Notes: generated by a model from the sequence alone, not told the origin. A stretch of DNA of 64,000 nucleotides from Aeromicrobium sp. Leaf350 (GCF_916858655.1 NZ_CAKASL010000001.1:1550001-1614000); one strand, 5' to 3'; positions 1 through 13,312 are shown, numbered from the stretch's first letter. Numbers and translations: made by a program.

Positions 1-87
1 GGGGCTTCGACTGCTCGAACGAACCAGGCCGGTGCTGAGAGGATGGGGCCGGGCAATCGTTCGGCGTTCACCGATTACCCTCCGCTC

Positions 88-423
88 ATGCAGTTCTTCC
101 ACGTGTCCTCGGTGGGCAACCGTGCCTCCATCGAGTCGTACGGGCTCGATTGGACCTTGATGAACACGGCCCCGGGTATCGCCGGGAGTGCTTCGTCGGA
201 GGTTGAGGGGTGCTTCCTGTGCCGTGACTTCGAAGTCGAGTGGTTCGCGAACGTCATCAACAACACCGGCGGTGCCGTTGACGTGTGGTTGGTGGACAGA
301 GTCAACGCCGATGAGCTGCTTCCGGATCCGGATGGAAGCGGGCATCTTTACTGGCCAGGCCGGATCCCTTGCGATCGGCTCACTCTCGTGCGGACTGTCG
401 ACGCTCATCAGCAGACTGACTAG
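88..423 (+). CDS. hypothetical protein (about 111 aa)
   Basis: Small soluble protein of unknown function. It opens with HVSSVGNRASIESYGLDW, which looks like the start of a small globular domain, then has a short Cys-containing segment (CFLCRDFEVEW) and NNTGGAVDVWLVD. I recall similar uncharacterised proteins in Nocardioides-like genomes but cannot name a family. An upstream in-frame ATG at 43 would add 15 residues. I prefer ATG 88 because the similarity I recall begins with the HVSS motif and the extra residues look unstructured. It reads toward the leftward tRNA genes. A run of ten C follows at 440-449. No signal peptide or membrane segment is visible. Confidence 0.55.
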   Translation: MQFFHVSSVGNRASIESYGLDWTLMNTAPGIAGSASSEVEGCFLCRDFEVEWFANVINNTGGAVDVWLVDRVNADELLPDPDGSGHLYWPGRIPCDRLTLVRTVDAHQQTD

Positions 424-509
424 GTGCATCGAAGAGGAGCCCCCCCCCCGACGGGTCCTCGGAGATGAGGTCGACGAGCGACAGCGCTCGGAATCTCAGA
501 TGGAGCTGG

Positions 510-585
510 TGGTGGAGCCTAGGGGACTCGAACCCCTAACCCCCTGCTTGCAAAGCAGGTGCGCTACCAATTGCGCCAAGGCCCC
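510..585 (-). tRNA. tRNA-Ala (TGC)
   Basis: The reverse complement folds as a full cloverleaf. The acceptor stem GGGGCCT pairs with AGGCTCC, the anticodon loop is CTTTGCAAG (anticodon TGC), the T arm contains GGTTCGAGTC, the discriminator is A, and the CCA end is encoded (510-512). It lies downstream of tRNA-Ile and the gyrB-gyrA operon, the usual place in actinobacteria. Confidence 0.97.
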
Positions 586-609
586 GTGGTGGGTCGAACG
601 CTACCGCGA

Positions 610-720
610 TCAGACCCGGTCGGTGGTCTTCGACCACGGATCGTCGGCGGGACGACGGCCGCGGGCGATGGCCCAGGCCACGCCGGCGACGGTGAATCCG
701 ACGGCCAGGATCTTCTTCAT
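610..720 (-). CDS. DLW-39 family small membrane protein (36 aa)
   Basis: A 36-residue protein encoded between the two tRNA genes. It has one hydrophobic segment near the N-terminus (KKILAVGFTVAGVAWAIA), then a basic patch and the C-terminal tail ADDPWSKTTDRV. That tail matches the D-x-W signature of the actinobacterial DLW-39 family, which usually lies between gyrA/DUF3566 and the tRNA genes. The ribosome-binding site is strong: GGAGG lies 6 nt before the ATG. The function of the family is unknown. Identification rests on position, length and the tail motif, with Pro in place of the usual Leu. Confidence 0.8.
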   Translation of the reverse strand: MKKILAVGFTVAGVAWAIARGRRPADDPWSKTTDRV

Positions 721-744
721 GCCGACCTCCAGACGAAGGTGTGG

Positions 745-822
745 TGGTGGGCCCAGCTGGACTTGAACCAGCGACCTCTTCCTTATCAGGGAAGCGCTCT
801 AACCGAGCTGAGCTATGGGCCC
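745..822 (-). tRNA. tRNA-Ile (GAT)
   Basis: The reverse complement gives acceptor GGGCCCA/TGGGCCC, D-arm AGCTCAGCTCGGTTAGAGC, anticodon loop CTGATAA (GAT), T arm GGTTCAAGTCC, discriminator A and an encoded CCA. It is the first gene after the gyrase/DUF3566 operon and pairs with the downstream tRNA-Ala. Confidence 0.97.
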
Positions 823-871
823 GTAACAGCGATGAACTCTATCCCACGAGCACCGCCGCGAACGAATCGGG

Positions 872-1647
872 TCAGCCCCGATCGCGGAACGTGACCTGCA
901 CGCCGCCGACGAGATGGGTCGCCGCGTTGTAGAGCCGCGCCCCGATCGCTGCCAGCGCCGTCATGAGCACGACGTTGATGACCGAGAGCACCAGCGTGAG
1001 TCCGACGACGCGACCGAAGCCGAGATAGTTCTCGACGTCGAACGTGCCGTCTTCGCTGCTGAGCACCGAGTTCACGGTGTCGTTGAGGTTGTCCCAGACG
1101 CCCGTGACGTTCAGGACGACCCAGAACACCGTGACCGCGACGACCGCCACGATCATGAGGGCCGTCGAGATCACGAACGCGAGCTGCGTGACCGACCACG
1201 GGTCGACGTGCACCAGGCTGAGACGCGCCTGCCGGGTGACCGACGACTCGGGGCTCGACTGCGGCATGACGGGCTCCTGCTTCGGCTCGACCGGCTCGTC
1301 GGTGACCCGCGGGAAGACCGAGGTCGAGGCCGGGTCGCCCGCGACGGTGCGGGCGTAGTCGGCCGCCGTCATCGGCCGGCTCGGCGGCGTGGTCGAGGTC
1401 GAGGTCGAGGACGTCTGGTCGTTGCGCGCCGACGACGAGGTGGTGGCGGTCTTCTTCGCCGCCGGCTTCCGGGCCGGTGCCTTCTTCGCCGCGGTCTTCT
1501 GCGGCGACTTCTGGGCCGGCTTGGAGACCGCGCGGTCGGGCGTCACGTCGTCCGCCGGCGGGTCGTCGGCGGGCGGGTTCTCGTCGCGGGACGCACCGTT
1601 GCCGGTGGTCGGGGGACGGGGCACGGGGCCGGGCTCCTGGTCCTCGC

Positions 1648-1651
<4 letters not shown>
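872..1651 (-). CDS. DUF3566 domain transmembrane protein
   Basis: 259-residue membrane protein. Residues 1-140 are disordered and rich in Pro, Ala, Lys and Ser/Thr, with Lys/Ala-rich stretches ([14 protein letters not shown]). The DUF3566 domain follows, starting about [17 protein letters not shown], with two hydrophobic helices (about 150-180 and 215-240). The GTG start overlaps the gyrA stop (GTGA), so the two are translationally coupled. The family is almost always the gene after gyrA in actinobacteria. Its role is not established. The low-complexity N-terminus varies between species. Confidence 0.9.
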
Positions 1652-4203
<2,552 letters not shown>

Positions 4204-4250
4204 GTGTCAGTCCTTCGGGAGGTACCTGGAAGAGAGGAAGCGGGTCGACA

Positions 4251-6323
<2,073 letters not shown>

Positions 6324-6500
6324 TCAGACGCACTTCCGGCTGAGAGCCCGTTGAAGGGCCCTTGGAGCGTCTCGCAGGGCCGCGTCCGGACCCCGGATCG
6401 AGATCGGCGGAGTTCGGACCGCTCACGGGCGCGGCGACCGACCGATCGGACCGCGCGCCGCCGTCGGTCGATCTTGCCGGGATGCGGCACAGTGGAGCGC

Positions 6501-7331
6501 ATGGCTCTGACGGACCTCGGCACAGCCCCCACGCGCTCTGCGGCGGGGGGTTCCAGTGTGCGCCCGCGCGCGGCTGCGGCCGCAGCGGTCGCGGCCCTCG
6601 CCTTCCTCGCGGTGACGGCGGTCGCGCTGTGGACCGCATCGGGCCAGGACCTCGACCAGACGTCGATGACCACGGTGGTCGCCGGGCGCGACACGCAGCT
6701 CGCGGTGCTGAGCGTGCTCGGGTACGTCTCGATCGCTGCCGTCGCGATCGTCGCCGCAGGTTCTGTGGCCCTGGCGCTGGTGCGGGGCGAGGTGCGCCTC
6801 GCGGTCGCCGCCCTGGGCGTGATCGGCGGAGCCAACCTGACGACCCAGCTGCTCAAGCACGGCGTGCTCGAGCGCTCCGACGTCGTGGGCGGCATCGTCG
6901 CGCACAACAGCCTGCCGAGCGGTCACACGACGGTCGTCGCCGCGGCACTCGGCGCCCTGACCCTCGTCAGCCCCACCTGGCTGCGGCCCGTCGTGCTCAC
7001 GGCCGGCTCTTTCGCCGTGACCCTCACCGGCGCCTCGACCGTCGTGGCCGGCTGGCACCGCCCCGCCGACGTCATCGCTGCCGTGCTCGTCTGCCTGGCC
7101 TGGACCGGACTCGCGGCCCTGCTCGTCGGCGGCCGCGTGCGCCGCTCGACCGGGGGTCTCGCGGCGACGTTGATCGGATCCGCGGCCGCGATCGTGTTCC
7201 TCATCGTCATCGGCGTGCGCCCCTCGGACGGGTGGGACGGCATCGTCACCTCCGGTCTGGTGCTCGGTGCCGTCGCCCTGGTCACCGCGGTGACCGCCGC
7301 GATCATGGACCGCATCTCCCCGGCCCACTAG
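6501..7331 (+). CDS. PAP2-type membrane phosphatase
   Basis: 276-residue polytopic membrane protein of the type 2 phosphatidic acid phosphatase superfamily, likely acting on a lipid phosphate at the outer membrane face. About six hydrophobic helices are visible. The central motif is intact (NSLPSGHTT) and the third is GWHRPAD, with the catalytic His and Asp. The Arg of the SRx5H motif is replaced by Thr (STVVAGWH), and the first motif is degenerate (KHGVLERSD), so activity may be altered. ATG 6501 follows GTGGAG. The gene is the only rightward one inside the leftward gyrase/recF block, so it is probably an insertion into the core order. Confidence 0.82.
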   Translation: MALTDLGTAPTRSAAGGSSVRPRAAAAAAVAALAFLAVTAVALWTASGQDLDQTSMTTVVAGRDTQLAVLSVLGYVSIAAVAIVAAGSVALALVRGEVRLAVAALGVIGGANLTTQLLKHGVLERSDVVGGIVAHNSLPSGHTTVVAAALGALTLVSPTWLRPVVLTAGSFAVTLTGASTVVAGWHRPADVIAAVLVCLAWTGLAALLVGGRVRRSTGGLAATLIGSAAAIVFLIVIGVRPSDGWDGIVTSGLVLGAVALVTAVTAAIMDRISPAH

Positions 7332-7343
7332 GTGGCTGGGGCT

Positions 7344-7432
7344 CCCCCTTCGAGGCTCCTCGTTCCTCGTCGCACCTCAGGGGGCGGATGTCTTGCCGTC
7401 CCCTGAGGTGCGAGGAACGAGCCTCGAAGGGG
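7344..7432. repeat. paired inverted copies of the convergent-junction repeat
   Basis: Two head-to-head copies of one intergenic repeat. 7344-7384 begins CCCCCTTCGAGGCTC and ends GCACCTCAGGGG. 7400-7432 is its reverse complement except for about 6 nt missing from the centre. The pair would fold as a long hairpin between the convergent PAP2 and DciA-like genes and may end transcription from both sides. Related copies occur at 26643-26689, 28814-28848 and 57140-57175. Confidence 0.85.
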
Positions 7433-7460
7433 ACACCTCCACCGCCGGAGGGCGTCGGGG

Positions 7461-7985
7461 CTACCCGTACGTGTCTCGGGGGCCGCGGCCGCCGCGGACC
7501 GTGCGCTTGCCGTGCTTCCACGACGGGGCCTCGGGGCCGCGCACGTCGATGCGGATGACCGATCCGTGACCGAGCTCCTCGTTGAGTCGCGCGACGATGC
7601 GCGGCGCGAGCAGCTGCAGCTCCTTGCGCCACGCGGTGGAGTCGGCGCGGACCGAGACGACCTGGTCGGCGTAGCCGTCGACGAGCGAGTGCTGGGCGAT
7701 GTCGGGCCCCACGATGGACGACCAGTCGGTGAACACCCGCGAGGCGGCGAGCTGGTCGGTCCAGCCCTGCTGGTCGACCAGGTCACCCAGCGCGGACGAG
7801 AGCGACACCGCGTCGTCGCGGTCGTGACGCTGACCGCCGGCCTGCTGAGGCCGGCGCTTCGGCTTGCCGCGACGTCGCGGGTTCTCACCCGGCTCGGTCG
7901 CGCGGTACGACTGGGCCATCTGCCGGGCGAGCCGCAGCGGGTCGTCGCGGTCGTCTGCCTTCGCCGGATCGCTGGGGTCAGTCAT
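7461..7985 (-). CDS. DciA-like (DUF721) protein
   Basis: 174-residue protein. Residues 1-60 are charged and disordered (RRRGKPKRRPQQAGGQRHDRDD). A DUF721/DciA domain follows from about LSSALGDLVDQQGW to SVIRIDVRGP, with the family hallmark W-x-x-I-V-G-P (DWSSIVGPDIAQH). DciA proteins help load the replicative helicase in bacteria without DnaC. The link to this homologue is by family and by its position next to recF and dnaN. The ATG overlaps the recF stop by 8 nt, so the two are coupled. Its C-terminus is basic (WKHGKRTVRGGRG). Confidence 0.88.
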   Translation of the reverse strand: MTDPSDPAKADDRDDPLRLARQMAQSYRATEPGENPRRRGKPKRRPQQAGGQRHDRDDAVSLSSALGDLVDQQGWTDQLAASRVFTDWSSIVGPDIAQHSLVDGYADQVVSVRADSTAWRKELQLLAPRIVARLNEELGHGSVIRIDVRGPEAPSWKHGKRTVRGGRGPRDTYG

Positions 7986-9114
7986 CGAGGACCTTCCCGT
8001 CGGCCACGCGGAAGCGACGGCCCTGGAGCCCGGGCGGGACGTCGCCCGGCACCGCGGCGGTGACGAACACCTGCTCGACGCCCTCGGCCATCGCCGCGAG
8101 GTGGTCGCGGCGGCCGGTGTCGAGCTCGGCGAAGACGTCGTCGAGGATCAGGATCGGGTCGTCGGCGCCCTGGTCGGGCGAGCGCAGGTGGTCGAACGAG
8201 GCGAGTCGCAGCGCGAGCGCCAGCGACCACGACTCGCCGTGGCTGGCGTAGCCCTTCGCGGGCAGCTCGCCGATGCGCAGCTCGACGTCGTCGCGGTGCG
8301 GCCCGACCAAGGTCACGCCGCGGTCGAGCTCGTCGCGCCGGCGCTCGCCGATGGTGCGGAGCAGCAGCTCGCGGCACGCGTCGACGTCGCGCGGGTGCTC
8401 GTGGTGCGGCACGCCGGTCTTGGCGACGTAGGTGGCGAACACGTCGCGGCGGGCTTCCGCTGCCGAGGCGGCGACGCCCGCGTGGCGCTCGGCCAGGTGC
8501 GGCGCGAGCTCGTCGAGCACGGCGAGCCGGCGGGCGGTGATCTCGCCGCCCAGCTGGGCGAGCTTCTCGTCCCAGACCTCTAGTGTCGACAAATCGACTT
8601 GTCGACCTCTGGCCGACTTGAGCAGCGTGTTGCGCTGGCGGAGCGTGCGCTCGTAGTCGGCCTTCACGCCCGCGAGCCGCACCGACTGCATGACCAGGTG
8701 GTCGTCGAGGAAGCGTCGCCGGTCCGAGGGATCGCCCTTGACCAGCGCGAGGTCCTCCGGCGAGAACAGCACGGTGCGCACCGTGCCGAGCAGGTCGCGC
8801 ACCCGCGGGAGGTCGGAGCGGTTGACCCGCGCGCGGTTGCTGCGGCCCGGGTTGATCTCGACCTCGATCAACGCCGACCGGTCCTGCCGCACGACCTCGG
8901 CCCGCACGACGGCTCGCTCGGTGCCGGCGCGCACGAGCGGGGTGTCGGTCGAGACGCGGTGCGAGTCGAGTCGCGCCAGGTAGTCGACGGCCTCGACGAG
9001 GTTGGTCTTGCCCTGGCCGTTCGCACCGATGAAGGCGATGGGCCCGGCAGCCAGCTCGACGTCGACGTCCGCGTAGGAGCGGAAGTCGTGCAGGGACAGC
9101 CGTGCGACGTGCAC
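7978..9114 (-). CDS. recF: DNA replication/repair protein RecF
   Basis: SMC-like ATPase that helps load RecA at single-strand gaps. Walker A is GANGQGKTN near the N-terminus, the ABC signature is SHGESWSLALALRLAS, and Walker B is ILILDDVFAELD. Length (378 aa) is normal. I use GTG 9114, one base after the gnd stop, because RecF proteins start close to the HVARLSLHDFRSY motif. A GTG at 9138 is the alternative and adds eight residues. A palindromic stretch TCGACAAATCGACTTGTCGA at about 8587-8606 is read through in frame as part of the RQVDLST segment. Confidence 0.95.
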   Translation of the reverse strand: MHVARLSLHDFRSYADVDVELAAGPIAFIGANGQGKTNLVEAVDYLARLDSHRVSTDTPLVRAGTERAVVRAEVVRQDRSALIEVEINPGRSNRARVNRSDLPRVRDLLGTVRTVLFSPEDLALVKGDPSDRRRFLDDHLVMQSVRLAGVKADYERTLRQRNTLLKSARGRQVDLSTLEVWDEKLAQLGGEITARRLAVLDELAPHLAERHAGVAASAAEARRDVFATYVAKTGVPHHEHPRDVDACRELLLRTIGERRRDELDRGVTLVGPHRDDVELRIGELPAKGYASHGESWSLALALRLASFDHLRSPDQGADDPILILDDVFAELDTGRRDHLAAMAEGVEQVFVTAAVPGDVPPGLQGRRFRVADGKVLDD

Positions 9115-9115
9115 G

Positions 9116-10045
9116 TCAGCTCGCCGAGGGCGGCTCACCCGTGCCGGGCTCCGCAGCGGCGCGCACGGCGTGACCGCCGAACTGCTGACGCATCGCCGCG
9201 ATGGCCTGCATCGCGGGCGACTCGTCCTGGCGCGACTGGAAGCGGGCGAACAGGGACGAGGCGATGACGTGCATCGGCACGGCGTGCTCGATCGCGGCCT
9301 CGACGGTCCAGCGACCCTCGCCCGAGTCGTCGGCGTAGCCGCGGATCTTCGACAGGCCCGGATCGTCCTCGAGCGCCTGCACGAGCAGGTCGAGCAGCCA
9401 GGACCGCACGACGGTGCCCTCGCGCCACGAGTCGAGCACGGCCGGGACGTCGTCGACGAGATCGGTCTTCTCGAGCAGCTCGAAGCCCTCGGCGTAGGCC
9501 TGCATCATGGCGTACTCGACACCGTTGTGGACCATCTTGGCGAAGTGGCCGGAGCCGACCTTGCCGGCGTGGACGAAGCCGCCGGTCTTCTCGGCACCCT
9601 CGGCGGCATCGGGACGCAGTGCGTCGAAGACGGGCTGCACCGTCTCGACGTCGGACGCATCGCCGCCGACCATCAGCGCGTAGCCGTTCTCGCGACCCCA
9701 GACCCCGCCGCTGACGCCGCAGTCGAGGTAGCCGATGCCCTTGGCGGAGAGCTGCTCGGCGTGCGCGATGTCGTCGGTCCAGCGGGAGTTGCCGCCGTCG
9801 ACCACGATGTCGCCCTCGCTCAGCAGCTCGGCGAGATTGGTGACCGTGGCGCGGGTCGGGTCGCCAGCCGGGACCATGACCCACACGACCTTCGGGCTGG
9901 GCAGGGCGTCGACGAGCTCGGCCAGCGAGCCGACGTCGCTGACCTCCGGGTCGCGGTCGAAGCCGGTGACGGTGACGTCGCGCTCGCGAAGACGCTCGCG
10001 CATGTTGCCGCCCATCTTGCCCAAGCCGATGAGTCCGAGGTGCAT
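9116..10045 (-). CDS. gnd: 6-phosphogluconate dehydrogenase (decarboxylating), short form
   Basis: 309-residue enzyme of the pentose phosphate pathway that makes ribulose 5-phosphate, CO2 and a reduced dinucleotide. The Rossmann motif is GLIGLGKMGGNM at the N-terminus. The substrate segment DCGVSGGVWGRENGYALMVGG and the catalytic Lys/Asn region GSGHFAKMVHNGVEYAMMQ are intact. Length matches the short class (about 300 aa), not the 470-aa class. The start is ATG 10045 with GGAGGG 4 nt before it. It lies between dnaN (23 bp) and recF (1 bp), its common place in actinobacteria. Confidence 0.95.
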   Translation of the reverse strand: MHLGLIGLGKMGGNMRERLRERDVTVTGFDRDPEVSDVGSLAELVDALPSPKVVWVMVPAGDPTRATVTNLAELLSEGDIVVDGGNSRWTDDIAHAEQLSAKGIGYLDCGVSGGVWGRENGYALMVGGDASDVETVQPVFDALRPDAAEGAEKTGGFVHAGKVGSGHFAKMVHNGVEYAMMQAYAEGFELLEKTDLVDDVPAVLDSWREGTVVRSWLLDLLVQALEDDPGLSKIRGYADDSGEGRWTVEAAIEHAVPMHVIASSLFARFQSRQDESPAMQAIAAMRQQFGGHAVRAAAEPGTGEPPSAS

Positions 10046-10068
10046 CGTGCCCTCCAAAAAAGGGGAAG

Positions 10069-11211
10069 TCAGGTCTGGAGACGAACCGGCATGATCAGGT
10101 AGCGGAACGCGCCGTCGGGCTCCGCGCCGATCTCGCCGACACCGCTGATCGCGGCAGGCTTGGTGTGCTGGGTGAAGGCCAGGTGCACGACGGGGTCGGA
10201 CATCACGCCGAGTCCCTCGAGCAGGTACGAGGGGTTGAAGCCGATCGAGATGTCGGCACCGTTGACGGTGGCCTCGATCGACTCGCTGGCCTGGGCCTCG
10301 TCGCCCGTGCCGGCCTCGAGCAGCAGCGTGCCCTCGGAGAACGACAGGCGGATCGGGGTGTTGCGCTCGGCGACGAGCGCGACGCGCTTGACTGCGTCGA
10401 CGAGCTCGTGGGTCGCGACGAAGGCGATGGTCTCGGGGGTGGCCGCGAACAGCTGGCGGACGCGCGGGAAGTCGCCCTCGAGCAGGCGCGTGGTGGTGCG
10501 GCGGGTGCCGTTGCCGACCGTGCCCTCGAAACCGATCAGGCCGTCGCCGGCCTCGCCGGACGAGACCGCGATCGAGATGTCGCTGCCGCCGGCGAAGGAG
10601 CGCGCCGTCTCGCCGAGCACGCGGGCCGGCACCAGGGCACGGGCCGACAGGTCGCTGGCCTCGGGGAACCACTGCAGGTCGCGCAGGCTGGCGCGGAATC
10701 GGTCGGTCGCCATGAGCGAGATCGTGGATCCCTCGAGCTCGAGCCGCACGCCCGTGAGCAGCGGCAGCATCTCGTCGCGGCCCGCGGCCGCTCCGGCCTG
10801 CTGGACCGCGGTGACGAACGAGTCGGCCTTGACCGTGCCCGTGGCGGTGGGCATCTGCGGGAGGCGCGGGTACTCCTCGACCGGCATGGTCTGGAGGCTG
10901 AACCGGGCGCTGCCGCACTCGACGCGCACCTTGGTGCCCTCGAGGCTGACGTCGACCGGCTTGCCGGGGAGCGACTTCACGATCTCGCTCAGCAGGCGGC
11001 CGCTGACGAGCGCGCGTCCGTCGGCGCTGACCTCGGCCGGCAGCGTGGCCCGCGTCGAGGTCTCGTAGTCGAATCCCGAGAGCGTGAGCCCGTCGGAGCC
11101 CGCCTCGATGAGGAGCCCTGCCAGGACCGGGACGCTCGGACGGACCGGGAGACTGCGAGCAGTCCACGCGACGGCGTCGGCGAGGGTGTCGCGTTCGATC
11201 CTGAACTTCAC
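10069..11211 (-). CDS. dnaN: DNA polymerase III beta sliding clamp
   Basis: 380-residue clamp that tethers the replicative polymerase to DNA. The three-domain clamp fold is supported by KFRIERDTLADAVAWTARSLP at the start, VEEYPRLP near residue 115 and the C-terminal RYLIMPVRL that closes the ligand pocket. I place the start at GTG 11211 (VKFRIERD), with GAAAGG 8 nt upstream. The frame is open further, to 11256, but clamps begin at this motif. oriC separates it from dnaA. Confidence 0.97.
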   Translation of the reverse strand: MKFRIERDTLADAVAWTARSLPVRPSVPVLAGLLIEAGSDGLTLSGFDYETSTRATLPAEVSADGRALVSGRLLSEIVKSLPGKPVDVSLEGTKVRVECGSARFSLQTMPVEEYPRLPQMPTATGTVKADSFVTAVQQAGAAAGRDEMLPLLTGVRLELEGSTISLMATDRFRASLRDLQWFPEASDLSARALVPARVLGETARSFAGGSDISIAVSSGEAGDGLIGFEGTVGNGTRRTTTRLLEGDFPRVRQLFAATPETIAFVATHELVDAVKRVALVAERNTPIRLSFSEGTLLLEAGTGDEAQASESIEATVNGADISIGFNPSYLLEGLGVMSDPVVHLAFTQHTKPAAISGVGEIGAEPDGAFRYLIMPVRLQT

Positions 11212-11636
11212 GTAGGGGCCTTTCGGACAACGAGCGACGGGTGTCGGTGAGTGCATCCTGCCACGGCAGTGGACACGATCCTAGGCCAGGGCGAGGCCAG
11301 AGGGGTCTGTCCACACACCGGGCGCCGTGACCCCTTCAACGAGTTTCCAGGTGTCTATAACGGTAGTAGTAGTGGTAGCACCTGTGGATCCTGTGGAGAA
11401 ATGACATTCTTCCTGCATCCGCAGCAGATCTGCCGGTGGACGGGCGGTGGACAACCTCGGGCGTCCGCCCCGTGGGCGTGTGGACGGCGCGGGCGGGTTC
11501 ACACGGCGTTCACATCACGACATCTTGTATCCACCTGAGGTGGAGACTTACCCACAACGCTGTCCCCAAGCTGGGGACAAGAGATTCCGGGCATGGCGAG
11601 GCCTCGACGGGGTCTCCCGTCGTCGTCTCGCGCGGC
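11212..11636. other. chromosome replication origin (oriC)
   Basis: This 425-bp gap between dnaN and dnaA is the standard actinobacterial origin site. DnaA-box-like 9-mers within one mismatch of TTGTCCACA or TTATCCACA lie at 11307-11315 (CTGTCCACA), 11392-11400 (TGTGGAGAA), 11446-11454 (GGTGGACAA) and 11548-11556 (TTACCCACA). Weaker ones lie at 11383 and 11479. TGTCCCC/GGGGACA forms a palindrome at 11561-11579. The locally AT-richest part is around 11356-11380, next to an array of TAG triplets. Confidence 0.9.
11364..11400 (+). promoter_or_regulatory. candidate DnaA-trio unwinding element
   Basis: Five consecutive triplets read TAG TAG TAG TGG TAG (11364-11378), followed by a GC-rich spacer and two DnaA-box-like 9-mers, TGTGGATCC (11383) and TGTGGAGAA (11392). 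On the opposite strand this is box, GC spacer, then 3'-GAT-5' repeats, the layout described for the bacterial origin unwinding system. DnaA would spread from the box onto the triplets to open the duplex. Confidence 0.6.
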
Positions 11637-13082
11637 TCAGGACTGGCGAGCCTGCTGCTTGATGCGGTTCGTCAGCTCGGTGACCTGGTTGAAGACCGCG
11701 TGCTTCTCGGTCATGAGGGCACCGATCTTGCGCACCGCGTGCATCACGGTGGTGTGGTCGCGCCCGCCGAACTCCTGGCCGATCTTGGGCAGCGACATCT
11801 CGGTGAGCTCTCGGCACAGGTACATGCCGATCTGGCGGGCCAGCACGAGGTCGCGCGAGCGGTTCGTGCCGCAGATCTCCTCGATGGAGAACTCCGAGTA
11901 GGCCGACGTCTGCGCGATGATCAGCGCACTCGTGACCTCCGGGTCGCCGCCGGCGCTGACCAGGTCCTTCAGGACGATCTGCGACAGGTTCATGTCGACC
12001 GGGGTCTTGTTGAGGTTCGCGAACGCCGTGACGCGGATGAGCGCGCCCTCGAGCTCGCGGATGTTGGTCTGCACCTTGGTGGCGATGAACTCCAGCACGT
12101 CGGCCGGCACGGTGAGGCCGTCGTTCGCGGCCTTCTTGCGCAGGATCGCGATGCGGGTCTCGAGCTCGGGCGGCGTGACGTCGGTCGTGAGGCCCCACTC
12201 GAACCGGTTGCGCAGCCGCTCCTCGAGCGTCTTGAGGTTCTTGGGCGGACGGTCGGACGTCATGACGATCTGCTTGTTCTCGTTGTGCAAGGCGTTGAAC
12301 GTGTGGAAGAACTCCTCCTGCGTCGCTTCCTTGCCCTCGATGAACTGGATGTCGTCGACCAGCAGGACGTCGATCTCGCGGTACTTGCGCTTGAGCTCGC
12401 CGGTGCGGCGCTCGCCGATCGCGTTGATGACGTCGTTCGTGAACTCCTCGGTGTTGACGTAGCGCACCCGCGACGACGGGTAGAGACCGAGGACGTAGTG
12501 GCCGATCGCGTGCAGCAGGTGCGTCTTGCCCAGGCCGGAGTCGCCGTAGATGACGAGCGGGTTGTACGCCTTGCCCGGAGCCTCGGCCGTGGCGACCGCT
12601 GCCGCGTGGGCGAAGCGGTTGGACGAGCCGGTGACGAAGTTCTCGAAGAGGTAGCGGGGGTTGAGCCGTGCCTCGGCGATGTTGGCGGGGCGGCCCGTGA
12701 CGGGGGTGGGCGCCGGCCCCCACTGCGGCACGAAGTGGTCCTCGTCGTCGTCCTCGTCGAGGTCGAGCACCGTGTGCCGATTCGGGATCTCGTCGGGGAC
12801 GAGCGCCTCGGGCGGGCTGATGCTGGCGTCGATCGTGACGACCAGCCGGACCTCGGTGCCGAGCTCACGGCTCAGCGCCTGCTCGAGCACGGGGCGGACG
12901 CGCGACTCGAGCTGCGCCCGGGCGAGGTCGTTCTGCACCGCGGCGATGACGATGTCGTTGTGGAAGCTCAGCGGAACGGCGGGGAAGACCCACACGCGGG
13001 CACCGGGCGAGAGGCGGTCGACGGCGGCCTGCCAGGCGGCCGAGAGATCAGCCTCCGAGGTAGACGCGGATCCGTCGGACAT
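11637..13082 (-). CDS. dnaA: chromosomal replication initiator protein DnaA
   Basis: 481-residue initiator. Domain I is at residues 1-90, then an acidic linker ([11 protein letters not shown]). The AAA+ core has Walker [12 protein letters not shown], Walker B LLVDDIQF and the arginine-finger/sensor region [10 protein letters not shown]. Domain IV has the DnaA signature [16 protein letters not shown] that reads DnaA boxes. The start is ATG 13082 with GGAGG 5 nt upstream. The frame stays open far upstream (to 13841), but that stretch is antisense to rpmH/rnpA and not coding. A DnaA box lies just upstream, so autoregulation is likely. Confidence 0.98.
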   Translation of the reverse strand: MSDGSASTSEADLSAAWQAAVDRLSPGARVWVFPAVPLSFHNDIVIAAVQNDLARAQLESRVRPVLEQALSRELGTEVRLVVTIDASISPPEALVPDEIPNRHTVLDLDEDDDEDHFVPQWGPAPTPVTGRPANIAEARLNPRYLFENFVTGSSNRFAHAAAVATAEAPGKAYNPLVIYGDSGLGKTHLLHAIGHYVLGLYPSSRVRYVNTEEFTNDVINAIGERRTGELKRKYREIDVLLVDDIQFIEGKEATQEEFFHTFNALHNENKQIVMTSDRPPKNLKTLEERLRNRFEWGLTTDVTPPELETRIAILRKKAANDGLTVPADVLEFIATKVQTNIRELEGALIRVTAFANLNKTPVDMNLSQIVLKDLVSAGGDPEVTSALIIAQTSAYSEFSIEEICGTNRSRDLVLARQIGMYLCRELTEMSLPKIGQEFGGRDHTTVMHAVRKIGALMTEKHAVFNQVTELTNRIKQQARQS

Positions 13083-13150
13083 GTGGCCTCCATTGGGTCC
13101 ACACGGTTTTCCACATGGTGTGCACGTAGATGGCCCGGACCACTTTGAAC

Positions 13151-13204
13151 TGTGGACAACTTGGTACCGCGGTGACGCTAGCAGCGCGCCGCGGCACCAC
13201 ACAA
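13151..13204 (-). promoter_or_regulatory. dnaA promoter with a perfect DnaA box
   Basis: On the minus strand, TTGTGT (13199-13204) and TAGCGT (13175-13180) are 18 bp apart, with TGC before the -10, a plausible sigma-A promoter. A perfect DnaA box (TGTGGACAA at 13151-13159 on the plus strand) lies just past the expected start site. A one-mismatch box, TTTTCCACA, is at 13107-13115. This suggests DnaA regulates its own gene. Confidence 0.6.
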
Positions 13205-13282
13205 GCCAGTTCTGCACAATCTGCCAAGTCTCTCGGCGTGTCGTGTGGACGGCTCGTGCTGCACAGGAGTAGGACGGTCGGT

Positions 13283-13312
13283 TTGACCACTGTCTGAGGA
13301 CCCCCGTACCGT
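13283..13312 (+). promoter_or_regulatory. rpmH promoter
   Basis: TTGACC (13283-13288) and TACCGT (13307-13312) are separated by 18 bp, matching the actinobacterial housekeeping promoter pattern. The start site would be near 13319, giving a leader of about 118 nt before rpmH. The rest of the 354-bp dnaA-rpmH gap (13083-13436) holds this promoter and the divergent dnaA promoter. Confidence 0.6.

Noticed and set aside
440..449. Run of ten C residues after the first gene
   Set aside because: It lies past the stop codon of the hypothetical gene, so phase variation of a protein is not supported.
10046..11314. Extension of the gnd frame through dnaN
   Set aside because: It is an Arg/Gly-rich out-of-frame reading of dnaN. 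gnd starts at ATG 10045 after GGAGGG.
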